A stretch of 64,000 nt of DNA from contig NZ_JAUSLT010000021.1 in assembly GCF_030646015.1 (NCBI RefSeq), positions 1-64,000 of the forward strand, written 5' to 3'. Positions 45,820 to 55,866 of the stretch are shown piece by piece. The stretch is from Bradyrhizobium sp. Its GTDB lineage: Bacteria; Pseudomonadota; Alphaproteobacteria; Rhizobiales; Xanthobacteraceae. Under the pieces are notes generated by a model, which was not told the origin of the DNA, made no database searches, and was given only the letters and a program-made list of their open reading frames with translations. A program made the translations under genes and the position numbers. The stretch's first letter is position 1; each line of letters begins with the position of its first letter.

Positions 45820-46845
45820 ATGTCCCATCAAGCAAAGCGCGTCATTCTCGCCTCCCGCCCGGTCGGTGAACCCAAGGCCTCGGATTTCCGCATCGAGGAG
45901 TGCGCGATCCCGACACCCGGCGCGGGCGAGGTGCTGCTGCGCACCATCTGGCTGTCGCTCGATCCCTATATGCGCGGCCGCATGAGTGACGGCCCGTCCT
46001 ATGCGGCGCCGGTGCCGATCGGCGGCGTGATGGAGGGCGGCACCGTGAGCGAGGTGATCGCCTCGAACAATCCCGCTTTTGCCAAAGGCGACATCGTGCT
46101 GTCACGCGCCGGCTGGCAGACCCATGCGATCTCCGACGGCAAGGGCCTGAGCAAGATCGACCCGAAACTCGGCTCGATCTCGAGCGCGGTGGGCGTGCTC
46201 GGCATGCCCGGCATGACCGCCTATACGGGCTTGCTCGATATCGGCAAGCCGCAGCCCGGCGAAACCGTGGTGGTGGCGGCGGCATCCGGCGCGGTCGGCT
46301 CGGCGGTCGGGCAGATCGCGAAGATCAAGGGGGCGCGCGCGATCGGCATCGCCGGCGGCAAGGACAAATGCGACTACGTCAAGAACGAACTCGGCTTCGA
46401 TGATTGCCTCGATCACCGCGATCCCGATCTCGCGGCCAAGCTGAAGGCAGCCTGTCCTGGGGGTATCGACGTCTATTTCGAAAATGTCGGCGGCGCGGTG
46501 TTCGAAGCGGTATTTCCGCTGCTCAATGCGTTCGCGCGCATGCCGGTCTGCGGCCTGATCGCCGAATACAATAATTTCGGCGAGACCTCGCCGAAATGGG
46601 CCGGCAAGATGATGCGCGCGGTATTGACAAAACGGCTGACCATCCGCGGCTTCATCGTCAGCGATTTCGCCGCGCGCCATGGCGACTTCCTGCGCGACAT
46701 GTCGCAGTGGGTGCGCGAGGGCAAGGTCAAGCACAAGGAATTCGTCACCGAGGGTCTCGACAGCGCGCCCGCGGCCTTCATGGGTCTTCTGAAGGGCGCC
46801 AACTTCGGCAAGCAGCTGGTGCGGGTCGGACCGGACAAGGCCTGA
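45820..46845 (+). CDS. NADP-dependent MDR oxidoreductase (CurA/LTB4-dehydrogenase type)
   Basis: This is a 341-residue medium-chain reductase without zinc ligands. Features are SLDPYMRGRMSDGPSYAAPV, LGMPGMTAYTGLLDIGKPQPGETVVVAAASGAVGSAVGQIAK (the nucleotide-binding motif), and IDVYFENVGGAVFEAVFPLLN. These are the signatures of the prostaglandin reductase/leukotriene B4 dehydrogenase group, which reduces the double bond of alkenals and alkenones with NADPH. GGAGG lies seven bases before the ATG. It is likely monocistronic and protective against reactive enones. Confidence 0.92.
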   Translation: MSHQAKRVILASRPVGEPKASDFRIEECAIPTPGAGEVLLRTIWLSLDPYMRGRMSDGPSYAAPVPIGGVMEGGTVSEVIASNNPAFAKGDIVLSRAGWQTHAISDGKGLSKIDPKLGSISSAVGVLGMPGMTAYTGLLDIGKPQPGETVVVAAASGAVGSAVGQIAKIKGARAIGIAGGKDKCDYVKNELGFDDCLDHRDPDLAAKLKAACPGGIDVYFENVGGAVFEAVFPLLNAFARMPVCGLIAEYNNFGETSPKWAGKMMRAVLTKRLTIRGFIVSDFAARHGDFLRDMSQWVREGKVKHKEFVTEGLDSAPAAFMGLLKGANFGKQLVRVGPDKA

Positions 46846-47015
46846 GCCGCAGGCCCGGCGTCCGCTCGACAGGGCGGGCGCCGGCGCGGCCATCGCCTAT
46901 CGCTAGAATCCGACGCATTCTGTTGTCCGGGCGGTAATCAGCCAAATTTACGCGCCTTCAACCTTCCCGGAATATCAACAAGTCCCGCTGCCTACGCTTT
47001 TTCGGGACCTGTCAC

Positions 47016-47522
47016 ATGCGCATCATTCCGGTTGTTTTGTTGCTGATTGCGGCTGGCATATCGACGGCGTCGGCCCAGCCGGCGTTTATGGCCCCGGATC
47101 CGCCCGCAGCATCGACGGCGCCGAGCCAGGATACGCCGGTTCCGTCGGCCCAGAACGCGCGGGCTCCGGCCACGCCGCCTCCGGCGGGACCGTCCTTTGC
47201 GATGGACCATGGCAACGCGGCAGCCGCCGCTGCTGCGGCGAAAGCGCGGGCCGCGGAGGCCAAGGCCAAGGCGGACGCCATCCGCCTGGGACGTCCGCTC
47301 ACGCCCAGCCAATCCACCGATTTCGGCGTCAACGGCAGCGACGTCATTCGTGTCGGTCCACCGCCGACGCCGGAGCAGCAGAAGGCCGACGCGGAGGCCC
47401 GCGCCGCCTGGCAGGCGCGTTGCCGGCCGGCCGTGGTGACGGACCGCGAGGGGCTGCGCCGGACCCAATATGCCGAGCGCGATTGCGACCTTTCCCGGTT
47501 CAATACGGCCGGGGGCGCATAG
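47016..47522 (+). CDS. Hypothetical exported Ala/Pro-rich protein
   Basis: This 168-residue protein has an N-terminal signal peptide (MRIIPVVLLLIAAGISTASA, cleavage before QPAF). The mature part begins with an Ala/Pro-rich stretch, then an Ala/Lys helix (AAAAAAAKARAAEAKAKADAIRLGRP). It ends with two Cys (RCRPAVV and ERDCDLSRF) that could form a disulphide. No function can be suggested beyond periplasmic location. Confidence 0.78.
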   Translation: MRIIPVVLLLIAAGISTASAQPAFMAPDPPAASTAPSQDTPVPSAQNARAPATPPPAGPSFAMDHGNAAAAAAAAKARAAEAKAKADAIRLGRPLTPSQSTDFGVNGSDVIRVGPPPTPEQQKADAEARAAWQARCRPAVVTDREGLRRTQYAERDCDLSRFNTAGGA

Positions 47523-47695
47523 GCCCGACAAAGCCCGTCAATCCGGCATCAATATCCAATAGCAGGCCGGCCGATTCACGACCTCCGGTAACAGGCTCTT
47601 AAGCGAAGCTGCCTAGTCTTTCGCCTCGACGCACGCTCGATCCCTGGTGAAGCCATAAGCCACGAACCATCGCGTGGATTTCACGGGGTTTTTCG

Positions 47696-50089
47696 ATGCG
47701 GGAGCGCACGGTTTCACCAACGCTCCCGGTCCGGCTCATGAAAAATACCGCCCACAATCCCAATCGCAGCCTGGTTCGCATCTTCTGCCTGTCGCTCGGC
47801 GGATTGCTGTTCGTCTACACGGCGATCGCGATCTACACCCTGATGATGCGCCCCGATGTCGGTGCCGCGGAGTGGGCGGTCAGCCTTGTCAGGATCGCGT
47901 TTGGACTGACGCTGGGCGCGCTGTTCTGCTGGGGCTGGCTGGCCGAGCCGCTGGAGCGCCAGGTCAGGCTGATGGGCACGCTGTTCGAAGCCGACTACGA
48001 CAATTTGAGCACCCGGAGCAAGATCAGGGCGGTCGTTCTGGTGACGATGCTCAGCCTGCTTTTGGAACTGGTGCTTATCCGCTGGCTCGCCTCGGTCTTT
48101 CCGGTGTTCGCCTTCTACAAGAATTTCACCATGCTGGCCTGCTTCCTCGGCCTCGGCGCGGGCTACGCGGTGGCGGAAAAGCAGCGCTGCGCGCCCGCGC
48201 TTGTCTTGCCGATGCTGGCGCTGTTCGTCGGGGTCATCACGTTGCTGCGCTACGATACCGGCGGCGGGCACCTGATCTTCTCGATCGGCTGGCTCTCCAC
48301 GTTCGACCTGCCGGTCTACTTCCTGCTCGGAGCGAGTTTTATTCTCTGCGCCTGCATCTGCTATCCCGTGGGCCAGCTCTGCGGCAAGCTGCTGCACAGC
48401 TCCAACTCGCTGAAAGCCTACAGCCTCAATCTGATCGGCAGCATCCTGGGCGTCATCGCGCTGTTCGTGATGAGCCTGTACTGGCTGCCGCCGGTGATCT
48501 GGTTCGGTGTGGTCGGCGGCATGATGCTGCTGTTCGTGTTGCCGCGCGACAACTTCCTTCCGGTGGGCCTCGCCAGCTTCTGCGCGCTGCTGGCGATCCT
48601 GGCCTGGCCGGTGCAGCCCGAGACGCAGCGGATCTATTCGCCCTACCAGCTGCTGGAGCGCACCGCCACATCAGAAGGATTGATGCAGATCCTGTCGGGC
48701 GGCAGCTACTACCAGAAGGTCTACAATTTCGCCGAGGGCAAGCGCGGGCAGGAGACCGACGCGGATAAGTATGTTCGCGCCTATTACGAATTCCCATACA
48801 ATTTCAAAAAGCCGCCGGAGCGCGTCGCCATCGTCGGCTCGGGCAGCGGCAACGACGTCGCCACCGCGTTGCGGATGGGCGCGTCGCACGTCGATGCGAT
48901 CGAGATCGATCCCGCCATCGCCTTCCTCGGCCAGAAATATCATCCGGAGCGGCCGTACGACGACAAGCGCGTCAACCTGTCGATCAACGATGCGCGTAAT
49001 TTCTTCCGTACCGCGGACCAGAAATACGACCTGATCGTCTACGGCGTGCTGGATTCACACACCGCGCTCAGCCATGCCTCCAACCTGCGGGTCGATTCCT
49101 ACGTCTATACCCGCGAGGGCATCGCCGAGGCCTTCAAGCTGTTGAAGCCCGACGGCGTGCTCTCGATCTCGTTCACGCTGGTCAACGACGCGCTCGGCTT
49201 CAAGCTGTCGAAGATCCTGCGGGAACTGCCCGGCGCCGGCAAGCCGCTGGCGGTGCGGGTGCTCTATGACTATTCGAAAACCACCGCCTTCATCGTCCGC
49301 AAGGGCGGCGCGGTGACGATGCCGAACGCCAGCGCTTTTGCAGCGATCGGCTTTACCGATGTCTCCGACCTGTTCTCGCAGCCCTATCCGGAGTCCGCGG
49401 TCCCGACCGACGACTGGCCGTTCTTCTACATGGTCGAGCGCGCCTATCCCTTCACCTACATGATCGCGCTCGGGATCATCCTGCTGCTCAGCTACTTTTT
49501 CGTGCGCCGGACCATCGGTTTCTCCGATCCGATCGACCGCAGCTATTTGCCGTTCTTCTTTCTCGGCTCCGGCTTCATGCTGGTGGAGACCAAGGCCATC
49601 ACCGAGCTTGGGCTGCATCTCGGCGGCACCTGGGTGGTGATCGCGTCAGCCATCATGCTGGTGCTGGTCATGGCCTACATGGCCAATTTGATCGTGACGC
49701 GGACGACGCGCAACCTGACAGGGGCGGCCTATGTCGGATTGTTCGTCAGCCTTCTGGTCGGATACGGGCTGGCGGTCAGCCACAGCGACTGGGCTTTCGG
49801 TCCGCCGCTGGTGCAGCTGGCCATGAGCTGCTTCGTGCTGACAGTTCCGTTGTTTTTCGCCGGGATCATCTTCTCCAGCCTGGTCGGCGAGGGCAGGATC
49901 AACATCTCCACGGCGTTCGCCTACAATCTGATGGGCGCGCTGTTCGGCGGCGTGATGGAATATAATTCGATGTATTTCGGATTTGCCTTCCTCTACCTGC
50001 TGGCGCTCGGCTTCTACGTGCTGGCTTGGCTGTTCTCGCAGAAATCTGCATCACTGGCGCGAGCCGCGCATCTAGCTCCGGCGGAGTAG
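47696..50089 (+). CDS. Membrane protein with an internal spermidine-synthase-like domain
   Basis: This 797-residue inner-membrane protein has eight or so N-terminal hydrophobic segments (about residues 30-310). A soluble Rossmann methyltransferase-like domain follows (about 370-600), then about six more hydrophobic segments to the end. The domain carries VAIVGSGSGNDVATALRMGASHV, DAIEIDPAIAFLGQKYHPE and a downstream INDARNFF, matching spermidine synthase-type nucleotide binding, while the polyamine-binding acidic residues cannot be confirmed. An ATG at 47738 is an alternative start. Its 3' end overlaps the converging metallophosphoesterase gene by 18 bases. The substrate is unknown. Confidence 0.85.
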   Translation: MRERTVSPTLPVRLMKNTAHNPNRSLVRIFCLSLGGLLFVYTAIAIYTLMMRPDVGAAEWAVSLVRIAFGLTLGALFCWGWLAEPLERQVRLMGTLFEADYDNLSTRSKIRAVVLVTMLSLLLELVLIRWLASVFPVFAFYKNFTMLACFLGLGAGYAVAEKQRCAPALVLPMLALFVGVITLLRYDTGGGHLIFSIGWLSTFDLPVYFLLGASFILCACICYPVGQLCGKLLHSSNSLKAYSLNLIGSILGVIALFVMSLYWLPPVIWFGVVGGMMLLFVLPRDNFLPVGLASFCALLAILAWPVQPETQRIYSPYQLLERTATSEGLMQILSGGSYYQKVYNFAEGKRGQETDADKYVRAYYEFPYNFKKPPERVAIVGSGSGNDVATALRMGASHVDAIEIDPAIAFLGQKYHPERPYDDKRVNLSINDARNFFRTADQKYDLIVYGVLDSHTALSHASNLRVDSYVYTREGIAEAFKLLKPDGVLSISFTLVNDALGFKLSKILRELPGAGKPLAVRVLYDYSKTTAFIVRKGGAVTMPNASAFAAIGFTDVSDLFSQPYPESAVPTDDWPFFYMVERAYPFTYMIALGIILLLSYFFVRRTIGFSDPIDRSYLPFFFLGSGFMLVETKAITELGLHLGGTWVVIASAIMLVLVMAYMANLIVTRTTRNLTGAAYVGLFVSLLVGYGLAVSHSDWAFGPPLVQLAMSCFVLTVPLFFAGIIFSSLVGEGRINISTAFAYNLMGALFGGVMEYNSMYFGFAFLYLLALGFYVLAWLFSQKSASLARAAHLAPAE

Positions 50090-50902
50090 CGCATCCAGAT
50101 CGACATCGACCTGGCCTGGCGCCCTGACGTGCCGGACCTCGAAGCTGTCGGGCTGGAAGCGGTATTCCACCAGCCCGACTTCCTTGGCGCCGATCACTTC
50201 CTGCCTGTGGTCGGGAATGATGAAGCCGACGGATGGCGCCCAGACGTGCCTGGTGTGACGAAACGTAAAATCACGGCGCTGGTGCACGTGGCCGCTGGCG
50301 ACCAGCCGCAGGTCGACGGTATCCAGCATCTCCACAAGCCGGCTTCGCGCCGGCATCGGCACATAGCGTATGGCCGTTTCCGCCAGTTCCGCATCGTCGG
50401 GCGTGTTGAGAAACAGCGGCTTGTGCAGGAACAGCGCCACCGGCTTGCCATCGGCGCTCGCCAGCTGTTGAGCCAGCCAGTCGAACTGTTCGGCCTCGCT
50501 TGCGAGACCCGTGTTCATCACCATTGAATTGAGCCCGATGAAACACCAGCCGGCGGCCTTGAAGCGCCAGTAATCTTTGCCGAAGTGCGCGCGGAACGCC
50601 TGCACGCCTGGCTCGGTGACGGGTGAGGTCGGGGTAGGACCAAGCGTGGTCGGATTGTCGCCGACATCGTGATTGCCTGGAAGATAGCGGCAGGGCGCCG
50701 GAAGAGCTGCGTGCAGCTCGCGGGCAAATTCGAAATCGTCCCGGTTGGTCGGCGCGTCCCAGGCGAGATCGCCGCTGTTGACGACGAGATCGGGACGCGT
50801 CGCGTCGATGTAGGCGCTGAGCCGGTGAAAATTGTCGGTGAGTTTTGGATAGCGGCGGGTGAGGTGGGTATCGGAAATCTGGGTCAGGCGAAATTCGGTC
50901 AT
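50072..50902 (-). CDS. Metallophosphoesterase (CpdA-like)
   Basis: This 276-residue calcineurin-like phosphoesterase has the dimetal motifs in order. They are QISDTHLTR (D-x-H), VVNSGDLAWDAPTN (GDxxD-like), YLPGNHDVG (GNHD), and ASGHVHQRRDF (GHxH) near residue 200. This group includes 3',5'-cyclic AMP phosphodiesterases (CpdA), which would be relevant to the cyclic-nucleotide-binding glutaminase in this window, although that link is speculative. The start is the ATG at 50902. The last 18 bases overlap the converging membrane-protein gene. Confidence 0.9.
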   Translation of the reverse strand: MTEFRLTQISDTHLTRRYPKLTDNFHRLSAYIDATRPDLVVNSGDLAWDAPTNRDDFEFARELHAALPAPCRYLPGNHDVGDNPTTLGPTPTSPVTEPGVQAFRAHFGKDYWRFKAAGWCFIGLNSMVMNTGLASEAEQFDWLAQQLASADGKPVALFLHKPLFLNTPDDAELAETAIRYVPMPARSRLVEMLDTVDLRLVASGHVHQRRDFTFRHTRHVWAPSVGFIIPDHRQEVIGAKEVGLVEYRFQPDSFEVRHVRAPGQVDVDLDALLRRS

Positions 50903-51076
50903 GCAGCATTCCTTGCGCACTTCTTATACGTCGATCGGCGACGGCACGATGAAATACAAAAGCGCCTGTGCCTAAGCATTGGGCAGTTGCGGCGACGGGG
51001 ATTCAATACGTTTTTAACTAATATGTAACAATGTCTCTCATTATCGTCAGGTTGCACCCCGCCCGGAACCATTGCC

Positions 51077-52765
51077 ATGAGATTTCGTATTACGATTTCG
51101 CGCGCGATCCTTGCATTCGGGGCGCTGACCGTCGTCGGTCTCCTGGCCGTGATCCTTGCCAGCAATTACGCGCTCTCCCAGCTCAAGGTCGGAGGGCCGC
51201 TCTACAGCAAGATCAAGCTCGGCAATGACCTGATCGCGGATATTCTGCCGCCGCCTGAATATATCATCGAGGCTTATCTCGAAGCCACGCTTGCACGCCA
51301 GGACCCGTCGACGGTCGCGGCGCGGCGCGAACGGCTCTCGCAGCTCAAGAAGGAGTATGACGAGCGTCACGAATTCTGGAAAACCTCCGACCTCGAGCCG
51401 GTGAACAAGGCCAGGCTTGTCGAGAAATCGCACAAGGAAGTCCAGCGTTTCTGGAACGTGCTGGAACAGTCGTTCCTGCCGGCCCTTGCCAAGGCCGACA
51501 CCGCACAGGCGACGAAGTCATACACGGAGATCGCCGCGGCCTATACCGCGCACCGCGCCGTGATCGACGAGATCGTCAAGCAAGCCACCGACGACAACGC
51601 CGCCGCGGAAGCCGAAGCCACCAGCCGGGTTCAGCGGTTCACGATTCTGCTCTGGTGCATTTCCGCATTCGTCTTTCTCGTCGTCGGCGCCGGGATTGCC
51701 GGTGTGGCAAAGGGCGTGATCCGTCCGATCACCCGGATGACCGGTGCGATGCAACGGCTCGCCAACGGCGAACTGGATTCGGAAATTCCCTCGCTGGGCC
51801 GCAAGGACGAGGTCGGCGCCATGGCGAGCGCGCTGCAGGTCTTCAAGGAAAATTCGTTGCGCGTACAAGCCATGGAATCGGCCCATGCGAAACAGGCGAA
51901 GCAGGCCGAGCAGGACCGCAAGGCCGGAATGCTGCAAGTGGCGGACGGTTTTGAAAAGGCGGTGGGCCGGATCATCAGGACGGTATCGTCGGCTTCTTCC
52001 GATATCGAGGCGGCAGCCGGCAACTTGACGAAAACCGCGGAAACCACCCAGGAATTATCCGCGACGGTCGCGGTGGTATCCGAGCAATCGTCATCGAATG
52101 TGCGCTCCGCCGCAGCAGCGTCCGAGGAAATGGCTTCCTCGGTCGCCGAAATCGGCCGGCAGGTCCAGCAATCGCAAGCGATCGCGCAGGCCGCCGTGGC
52201 GCAGGCCGAGCAAACCAATGTCCGGATCGCGGAGCTGTCGCAGTCGGCGAGCCGGATCGGTGAGGTCATCAAGATGATCACGGCGGTCGCCGAGCAGACC
52301 AACCTTTTGGCGCTCAATGCGACGATCGAGGCCGCGCGTGCCGGTGACGCCGGGCGAGGTTTTGCCGTCGTGGCGTCCGAGGTCAAGGCGCTATCCGCGC
52401 AAACGGCCAAGGCCACCGAAGAGATCGCGGCCCAGGTCACGCAAATGCAGTCCGCCACCGAACATTCGGTGTCCGCGATCAAGGAGATCGGCGCCACGAT
52501 CGGCCAGATTTCCGAGATCTCCACCGCGATCGCAGCAGCGGTGGACCAGCAGGGCGCATCGACCCAGGAAATCGCCCGCAACGTCCAGCAGGCCGCCCAG
52601 GGCGCGACGCAGGTCACCGGGCGCATCGCCGACGTCAATCGCGGGGCGGCAGATACCGGCACGGCGGCAGGGCAGGTTCACGGCCTCGCGGTCTCCCTGC
52701 TGGCGGAGAGCAATCACCTCAGCACCGAAGTTGAAAACTTCCTGCAGACCATCCGGGTGGCCTGA
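51077..52765 (+). CDS. Methyl-accepting chemotaxis protein
   Basis: This 562-residue transmembrane receptor has TM1 at about residues 10-32. A periplasmic helical sensor domain follows (about 33-190, with [18 protein letters not shown]), then TM2 at about 192-212. A HAMP domain lies at about 214-266 ([21 protein letters not shown]), and a long cytoplasmic signalling domain comes last. Its hairpin tip reads [29 protein letters not shown]. It signals to CheA/CheW to bias flagellar motion. The periplasmic helical-bundle sensor has no recognised ligand. It is monocistronic, with an AT-rich stretch (TTTTTAACTAATATG) about 55 bases upstream that may be its promoter. Confidence 0.95.
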   Translation: MRFRITISRAILAFGALTVVGLLAVILASNYALSQLKVGGPLYSKIKLGNDLIADILPPPEYIIEAYLEATLARQDPSTVAARRERLSQLKKEYDERHEFWKTSDLEPVNKARLVEKSHKEVQRFWNVLEQSFLPALAKADTAQATKSYTEIAAAYTAHRAVIDEIVKQATDDNAAAEAEATSRVQRFTILLWCISAFVFLVVGAGIAGVAKGVIRPITRMTGAMQRLANGELDSEIPSLGRKDEVGAMASALQVFKENSLRVQAMESAHAKQAKQAEQDRKAGMLQVADGFEKAVGRIIRTVSSASSDIEAAAGNLTKTAETTQELSATVAVVSEQSSSNVRSAAAASEEMASSVAEIGRQVQQSQAIAQAAVAQAEQTNVRIAELSQSASRIGEVIKMITAVAEQTNLLALNATIEAARAGDAGRGFAVVASEVKALSAQTAKATEEIAAQVTQMQSATEHSVSAIKEIGATIGQISEISTAIAAAVDQQGASTQEIARNVQQAAQGATQVTGRIADVNRGAADTGTAAGQVHGLAVSLLAESNHLSTEVENFLQTIRVA

Positions 52766-52785
52766 CGAGGAGCTGCGCCGAAGCG

Positions 52786-53469
52786 CTACAGCACGCGATA
52801 GCGGATCGCGAAGGCGTCGTTCCGCTCGCGCGCCGCTTCGCCGCCGGGCGAGGCGGTGCGATCGACCAGATGCCACGGCCCGAACTGATCGGAATGGCCA
52901 GGGTTCGCCGCGAGCCGCAGCTTGAACAGCCGCTGCGGCTGTCCCGGCAAATGGAGCACCACGACGCGGTCGGTGGTCCGGTAATCCAGTGTCACCGACC
53001 CCCGGATCACGGTGCGGCCGTTGTGGTCGGACGCCAGCGCGGCCTGCATCTGGGCCAGCTTCTGGTTTCGATCGGTGACCAGTTCGACCTGGGTTTCGGA
53101 CACCGTGGCCAGCGCGGCCTTCGGCAGCCGGATTTCGAATTCGACCGCGGGTTTTGCCGGGTTGATGCCGAGATAGGCCTGGGCGGCATGCCGCATGTCG
53201 TAAGCCACGAAAGCGAGCAGCGCGAGCACCACCGTGGCGGCAAGGCCGTGCCTCAGGATGTCGCGTGAGCTTCGATAGCCGGAGCGGAAATAGACGGTCA
53301 GAACGATCGCCACCGCCAGCGCCGCGGCAACGCCCGCCAGCCCCGACATCAGCATGCCGAGCACGCCGTCCGGGCTGTCGTCGGCCATTTTGAACAGCGA
53401 GGCCACGGCGCTGCCGGGCGCTTCGGTACCGTGGGCGGCACCCTTCAGGGCGGGGGAAGTCAGGTTCAT
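52786..53469 (-). CDS. Hypothetical two-helix membrane protein
   Basis: This 227-residue protein has two hydrophobic segments (about residues 38-62 and 75-95) and a C-terminal domain of about 130 residues likely on the periplasmic side. The soluble part contains EFEIRLPKAALATVSETQVELVTD and TTDRVVVLHLPGQPQRLFKLRL, a beta-rich profile. It does not match a family I can name with confidence. It converges on the chemotaxis receptor with a 20-base gap. Confidence 0.75.
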   Translation of the reverse strand: MNLTSPALKGAAHGTEAPGSAVASLFKMADDSPDGVLGMLMSGLAGVAAALAVAIVLTVYFRSGYRSSRDILRHGLAATVVLALLAFVAYDMRHAAQAYLGINPAKPAVEFEIRLPKAALATVSETQVELVTDRNQKLAQMQAALASDHNGRTVIRGSVTLDYRTTDRVVVLHLPGQPQRLFKLRLAANPGHSDQFGPWHLVDRTASPGGEAARERNDAFAIRYRVL

Positions 53470-53640
53470 CGTGGCATCTCGAAGGTCGCATTGGTGCCGG
53501 TTCGGCCCGAAACGGGTGGAACCGCCTGGAGTTGGTCACGGCAGCGGCGAATGTGGTTCAACCGCTGTTTCAGGGTTTATTGTCAGGGGGAAGCGCGGTC
53601 GCTATAGCGGGGGCCTGCACGCCATCCAGAGGGAATTCCG

Positions 53641-54063
53641 ATGTCGGTTCAAATGGTCTTGCTGCCGGTCTTCGTGCTGGTGGGGCTTGCCTTCGCGCTG
53701 CTGCTGGGGATGGCCTCGGCGCGGACCCGGGCGGTCACGGGGCGACAGGTCGCCCTCAAGGATATCGCGCTGCGCCAGCCGAACTGGCCCGAGCGGGTCA
53801 CCCAGATCGGCAATTGTTTCAGCAACCAGTTCGAGCTCCCGGTGCTGTTCTACATCCTGATCGCGCTGGCGCTGCCGCTGCGCAAGGCCGACCTCGTCAT
53901 CGTGCTGCTGTCCTGGGTATTCGTCGTAACGCGCTTTGCCCATGCCGGAATCTTCGTGACCTCCAACGACGTCCGGTCGCGCTCGCTGGTCTGGTTCGCC
54001 GGCGTGCTGGTGTTGTTTGCGATGTGGCTCTACTTCGCCCTGAAGATGCTGTTGTTGAGCTAA
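53641..54063 (+). CDS. MAPEG family membrane protein
   Basis: This 140-residue protein has four hydrophobic helices and the MAPEG family sequence NQFELPVLFYILIALAL, followed by VFVVTRFAHAGIFV. Eukaryotic relatives make leukotrienes and glutathione conjugates; bacterial members have mostly unknown roles in membrane detoxification. AGGG lies near the ATG. It is followed 25 bases later by the rRNA methyltransferase gene, perhaps by chance. Confidence 0.88.
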   Translation: MSVQMVLLPVFVLVGLAFALLLGMASARTRAVTGRQVALKDIALRQPNWPERVTQIGNCFSNQFELPVLFYILIALALPLRKADLVIVLLSWVFVVTRFAHAGIFVTSNDVRSRSLVWFAGVLVLFAMWLYFALKMLLLS

Positions 54064-54088
54064 CCCGTTCTCGAACTGAAAGTTTTTA

Positions 54089-55396
54089 ATGACTCCCGCA
54101 GCGCGGCTCTCGGCCGCCATCGAACTGATCGGCACCATCGACGCAGAGCGCGTCCCCGCGGCGAAGGCGCTGAAGGAGTGGGGTACCGCGCACCGCTATG
54201 CCGGCTCCGGCGACCGCGCCGCGATCGCGGGCCTGATCTGGGACGTGCTGCGCCGCCGTGCTTCCAGCGCCTGGATCATGGACGCCGATACGCCGCGGGC
54301 GCGCGTGCTGGGCATGCTGAAACTCGAGCGCAAGCTCGATGCCGAGGCGATCGACGCATTATGCGACGGTGGCCGCTTTGCGCCGGAGCCGTTGACCGAG
54401 GCCGAGCGCTCCGCGCTATCATCGCGATCCTTGGCGGAGGCGCCCGCACACGTCGCCGGCGATTATCCGGAATGGCTCGACGGCTATCTGGCTCAGGTGT
54501 TCGGCGATGACCGGGTGGCCGAGGCGACCGCGATGGCGAGCCGGGCGCCGCTCGATTTGCGAGTCAACACCCTGAAGGCCACCCGCGAAAAGATGCTGCC
54601 GTCGCTGGCCCATCTCGGCGTGGCGCCGACGCCATGGTCGCCGATCGGGCTGCGCATCGAGCTCGGCGCCGACGCGCGCAATCCCGGCATCCATGCCGAG
54701 GAGGATTTCATCAAGGGCGCCATCGAGGTGCAGGACGAGGGCTCGCAGCTGGCGGCCTTGCTGTCGGCCGCAAAGCCCGGCGAGCAGGTGATCGACCTCT
54801 GCGCCGGCGCCGGCGGCAAGACCCTGGCGCTGGCGGCGATGATGCAGGGCAAGGGCCGGCTGATCGCCACCGACCACGACAAGCGCCAGCTGGCGCCGAT
54901 CTACGAGCGGCTGTCGCGCGCCGGCGTGCACAATTGCGACGTCCGCACCCCGAAGGGCCCGAACGACACGCTCTCCGACATCCACGCATCAGCCGACCTC
55001 GTGCTGATCGATGCGCCCTGTACCGGCACCGGCACCTGGCGGCGCAATCCCGACGCCAAATGGCGGATGCGCCCCGGCGCGCTCGAGGTCCGGCTGAAGG
55101 ACCAGGTCACCGTGCTCGACCGCGCCGCCGCCCTGGCAAAACCCGGCGGCCGGATCGCCTACATCACCTGCTCGGTGTTGCCGCAGGAGAACGGCGAGCA
55201 GATCAAAGCCTTCGTCGCGCGCCACCCGGAGTTTTCGGTGGTTCCGCCGGAGCAGACGGTGACGGTGTTGTGGGACAAGGCCGAGGATTTTGCGGCGGCG
55301 GCACTCAAGTCAAATGAGGGCTGGCTGATGACGCCGCGCCGCACGGGCACGGACGGGTTTTTCGTGTCGGTGCTGAAGAGAGCGATGACGGCCTAA
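54089..55396 (+). CDS. RsmB/NOP family rRNA (cytosine-C5)-methyltransferase
   Basis: This 435-residue SAM-dependent enzyme has an N-terminal NusB-like helical domain and a C-terminal methyltransferase domain. Motif I is VIDLCAGAGGKTLALAAMM. Motif IV is LIDAPCTGTGTWRRNPDAKWR with a Cys, and motif VI is IAYITCSVLPQENGEQI, where Cys361 is the expected nucleophile. It methylates a cytosine in 16S rRNA or another RNA; RsmB itself modifies C967. It ends at the edge of a family B repeat. Confidence 0.92.
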   Translation: MTPAARLSAAIELIGTIDAERVPAAKALKEWGTAHRYAGSGDRAAIAGLIWDVLRRRASSAWIMDADTPRARVLGMLKLERKLDAEAIDALCDGGRFAPEPLTEAERSALSSRSLAEAPAHVAGDYPEWLDGYLAQVFGDDRVAEATAMASRAPLDLRVNTLKATREKMLPSLAHLGVAPTPWSPIGLRIELGADARNPGIHAEEDFIKGAIEVQDEGSQLAALLSAAKPGEQVIDLCAGAGGKTLALAAMMQGKGRLIATDHDKRQLAPIYERLSRAGVHNCDVRTPKGPNDTLSDIHASADLVLIDAPCTGTGTWRRNPDAKWRMRPGALEVRLKDQVTVLDRAAALAKPGGRIAYITCSVLPQENGEQIKAFVARHPEFSVVPPEQTVTVLWDKAEDFAAAALKSNEGWLMTPRRTGTDGFFVSVLKRAMTA

Positions 55397-55399
55397 AGC

Positions 55400-55487
55400 C
55401 GTCATTGCGAGCGAAGCGAAGCAATCCATCGCGCGGCACAAAGAAAGAAGCTGGATTGCTTCGTCGCAAGAGCTCCTCGCAATGACG
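55400..55487. repeat. Palindromic repeat, family B, short form
   Basis: This 88-base element begins CGTCATTGCGAGCGAAGCG and ends CTCGCAATGACG, with GAAGCAATCCAT and TGGATTGCTTC pairing inside. It fills almost the whole interval between the methyltransferase and the converging cupin gene and is placed as a shared terminator. Confidence 0.85.
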
Positions 55488-55503
55488 TTGTTGGTACGGC
55501 CGC

Positions 55504-55836
55504 TCAATCCACGATGAAGAGCTTCGCGCCTGTTTTCGTCGAGGAGCGGTGCGCGGCGTCGCCGTGGTCCGACACCTGGTAGCTCATGCCCGGCTTGAGC
55601 TTGAAGGTGCGGCCGTCGCGCAACTCGGTATCGAGTTCGCCTTCCACGACATAGAGCACGTGCCCGCGGTCGCACCAGTGATCGGCGAAGTAGCCGGGCG
55701 TGTACTCGACCATCCGGACCCGGAGATCGCCGATATCGAGGGTGCGCCAGTGGGCTTGCCCTGATACGCCGGGGTGCGTCACCGCGGCTACCTTGCTCCA
55801 GTCCGTGACCGTGAAGGGGAGCGCTGGAATTTTCAT
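55504..55836 (-). CDS. DHCW-motif-like cupin protein
   Basis: This 110-residue small beta-barrel has the cupin signatures HWRTLDIGDLRVRMVEYTPG and ADHWCDRGHVLYVVEGELDTEL (first motif with His, Cys and Glu). It ends with AAHRSSTKTGAKLFIVD (second motif with His). It probably binds a metal. The family has no settled function. It starts 30 bases before the end of an NTF2-like gene on the same strand, so the two may be co-transcribed. Confidence 0.85.
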   Translation of the reverse strand: MKIPALPFTVTDWSKVAAVTHPGVSGQAHWRTLDIGDLRVRMVEYTPGYFADHWCDRGHVLYVVEGELDTELRDGRTFKLKPGMSYQVSDHGDAAHRSSTKTGAKLFIVD

Positions 55837-55866
55837 GGCGAAGGTCCCGGGCTGTACGAGCTGCGG

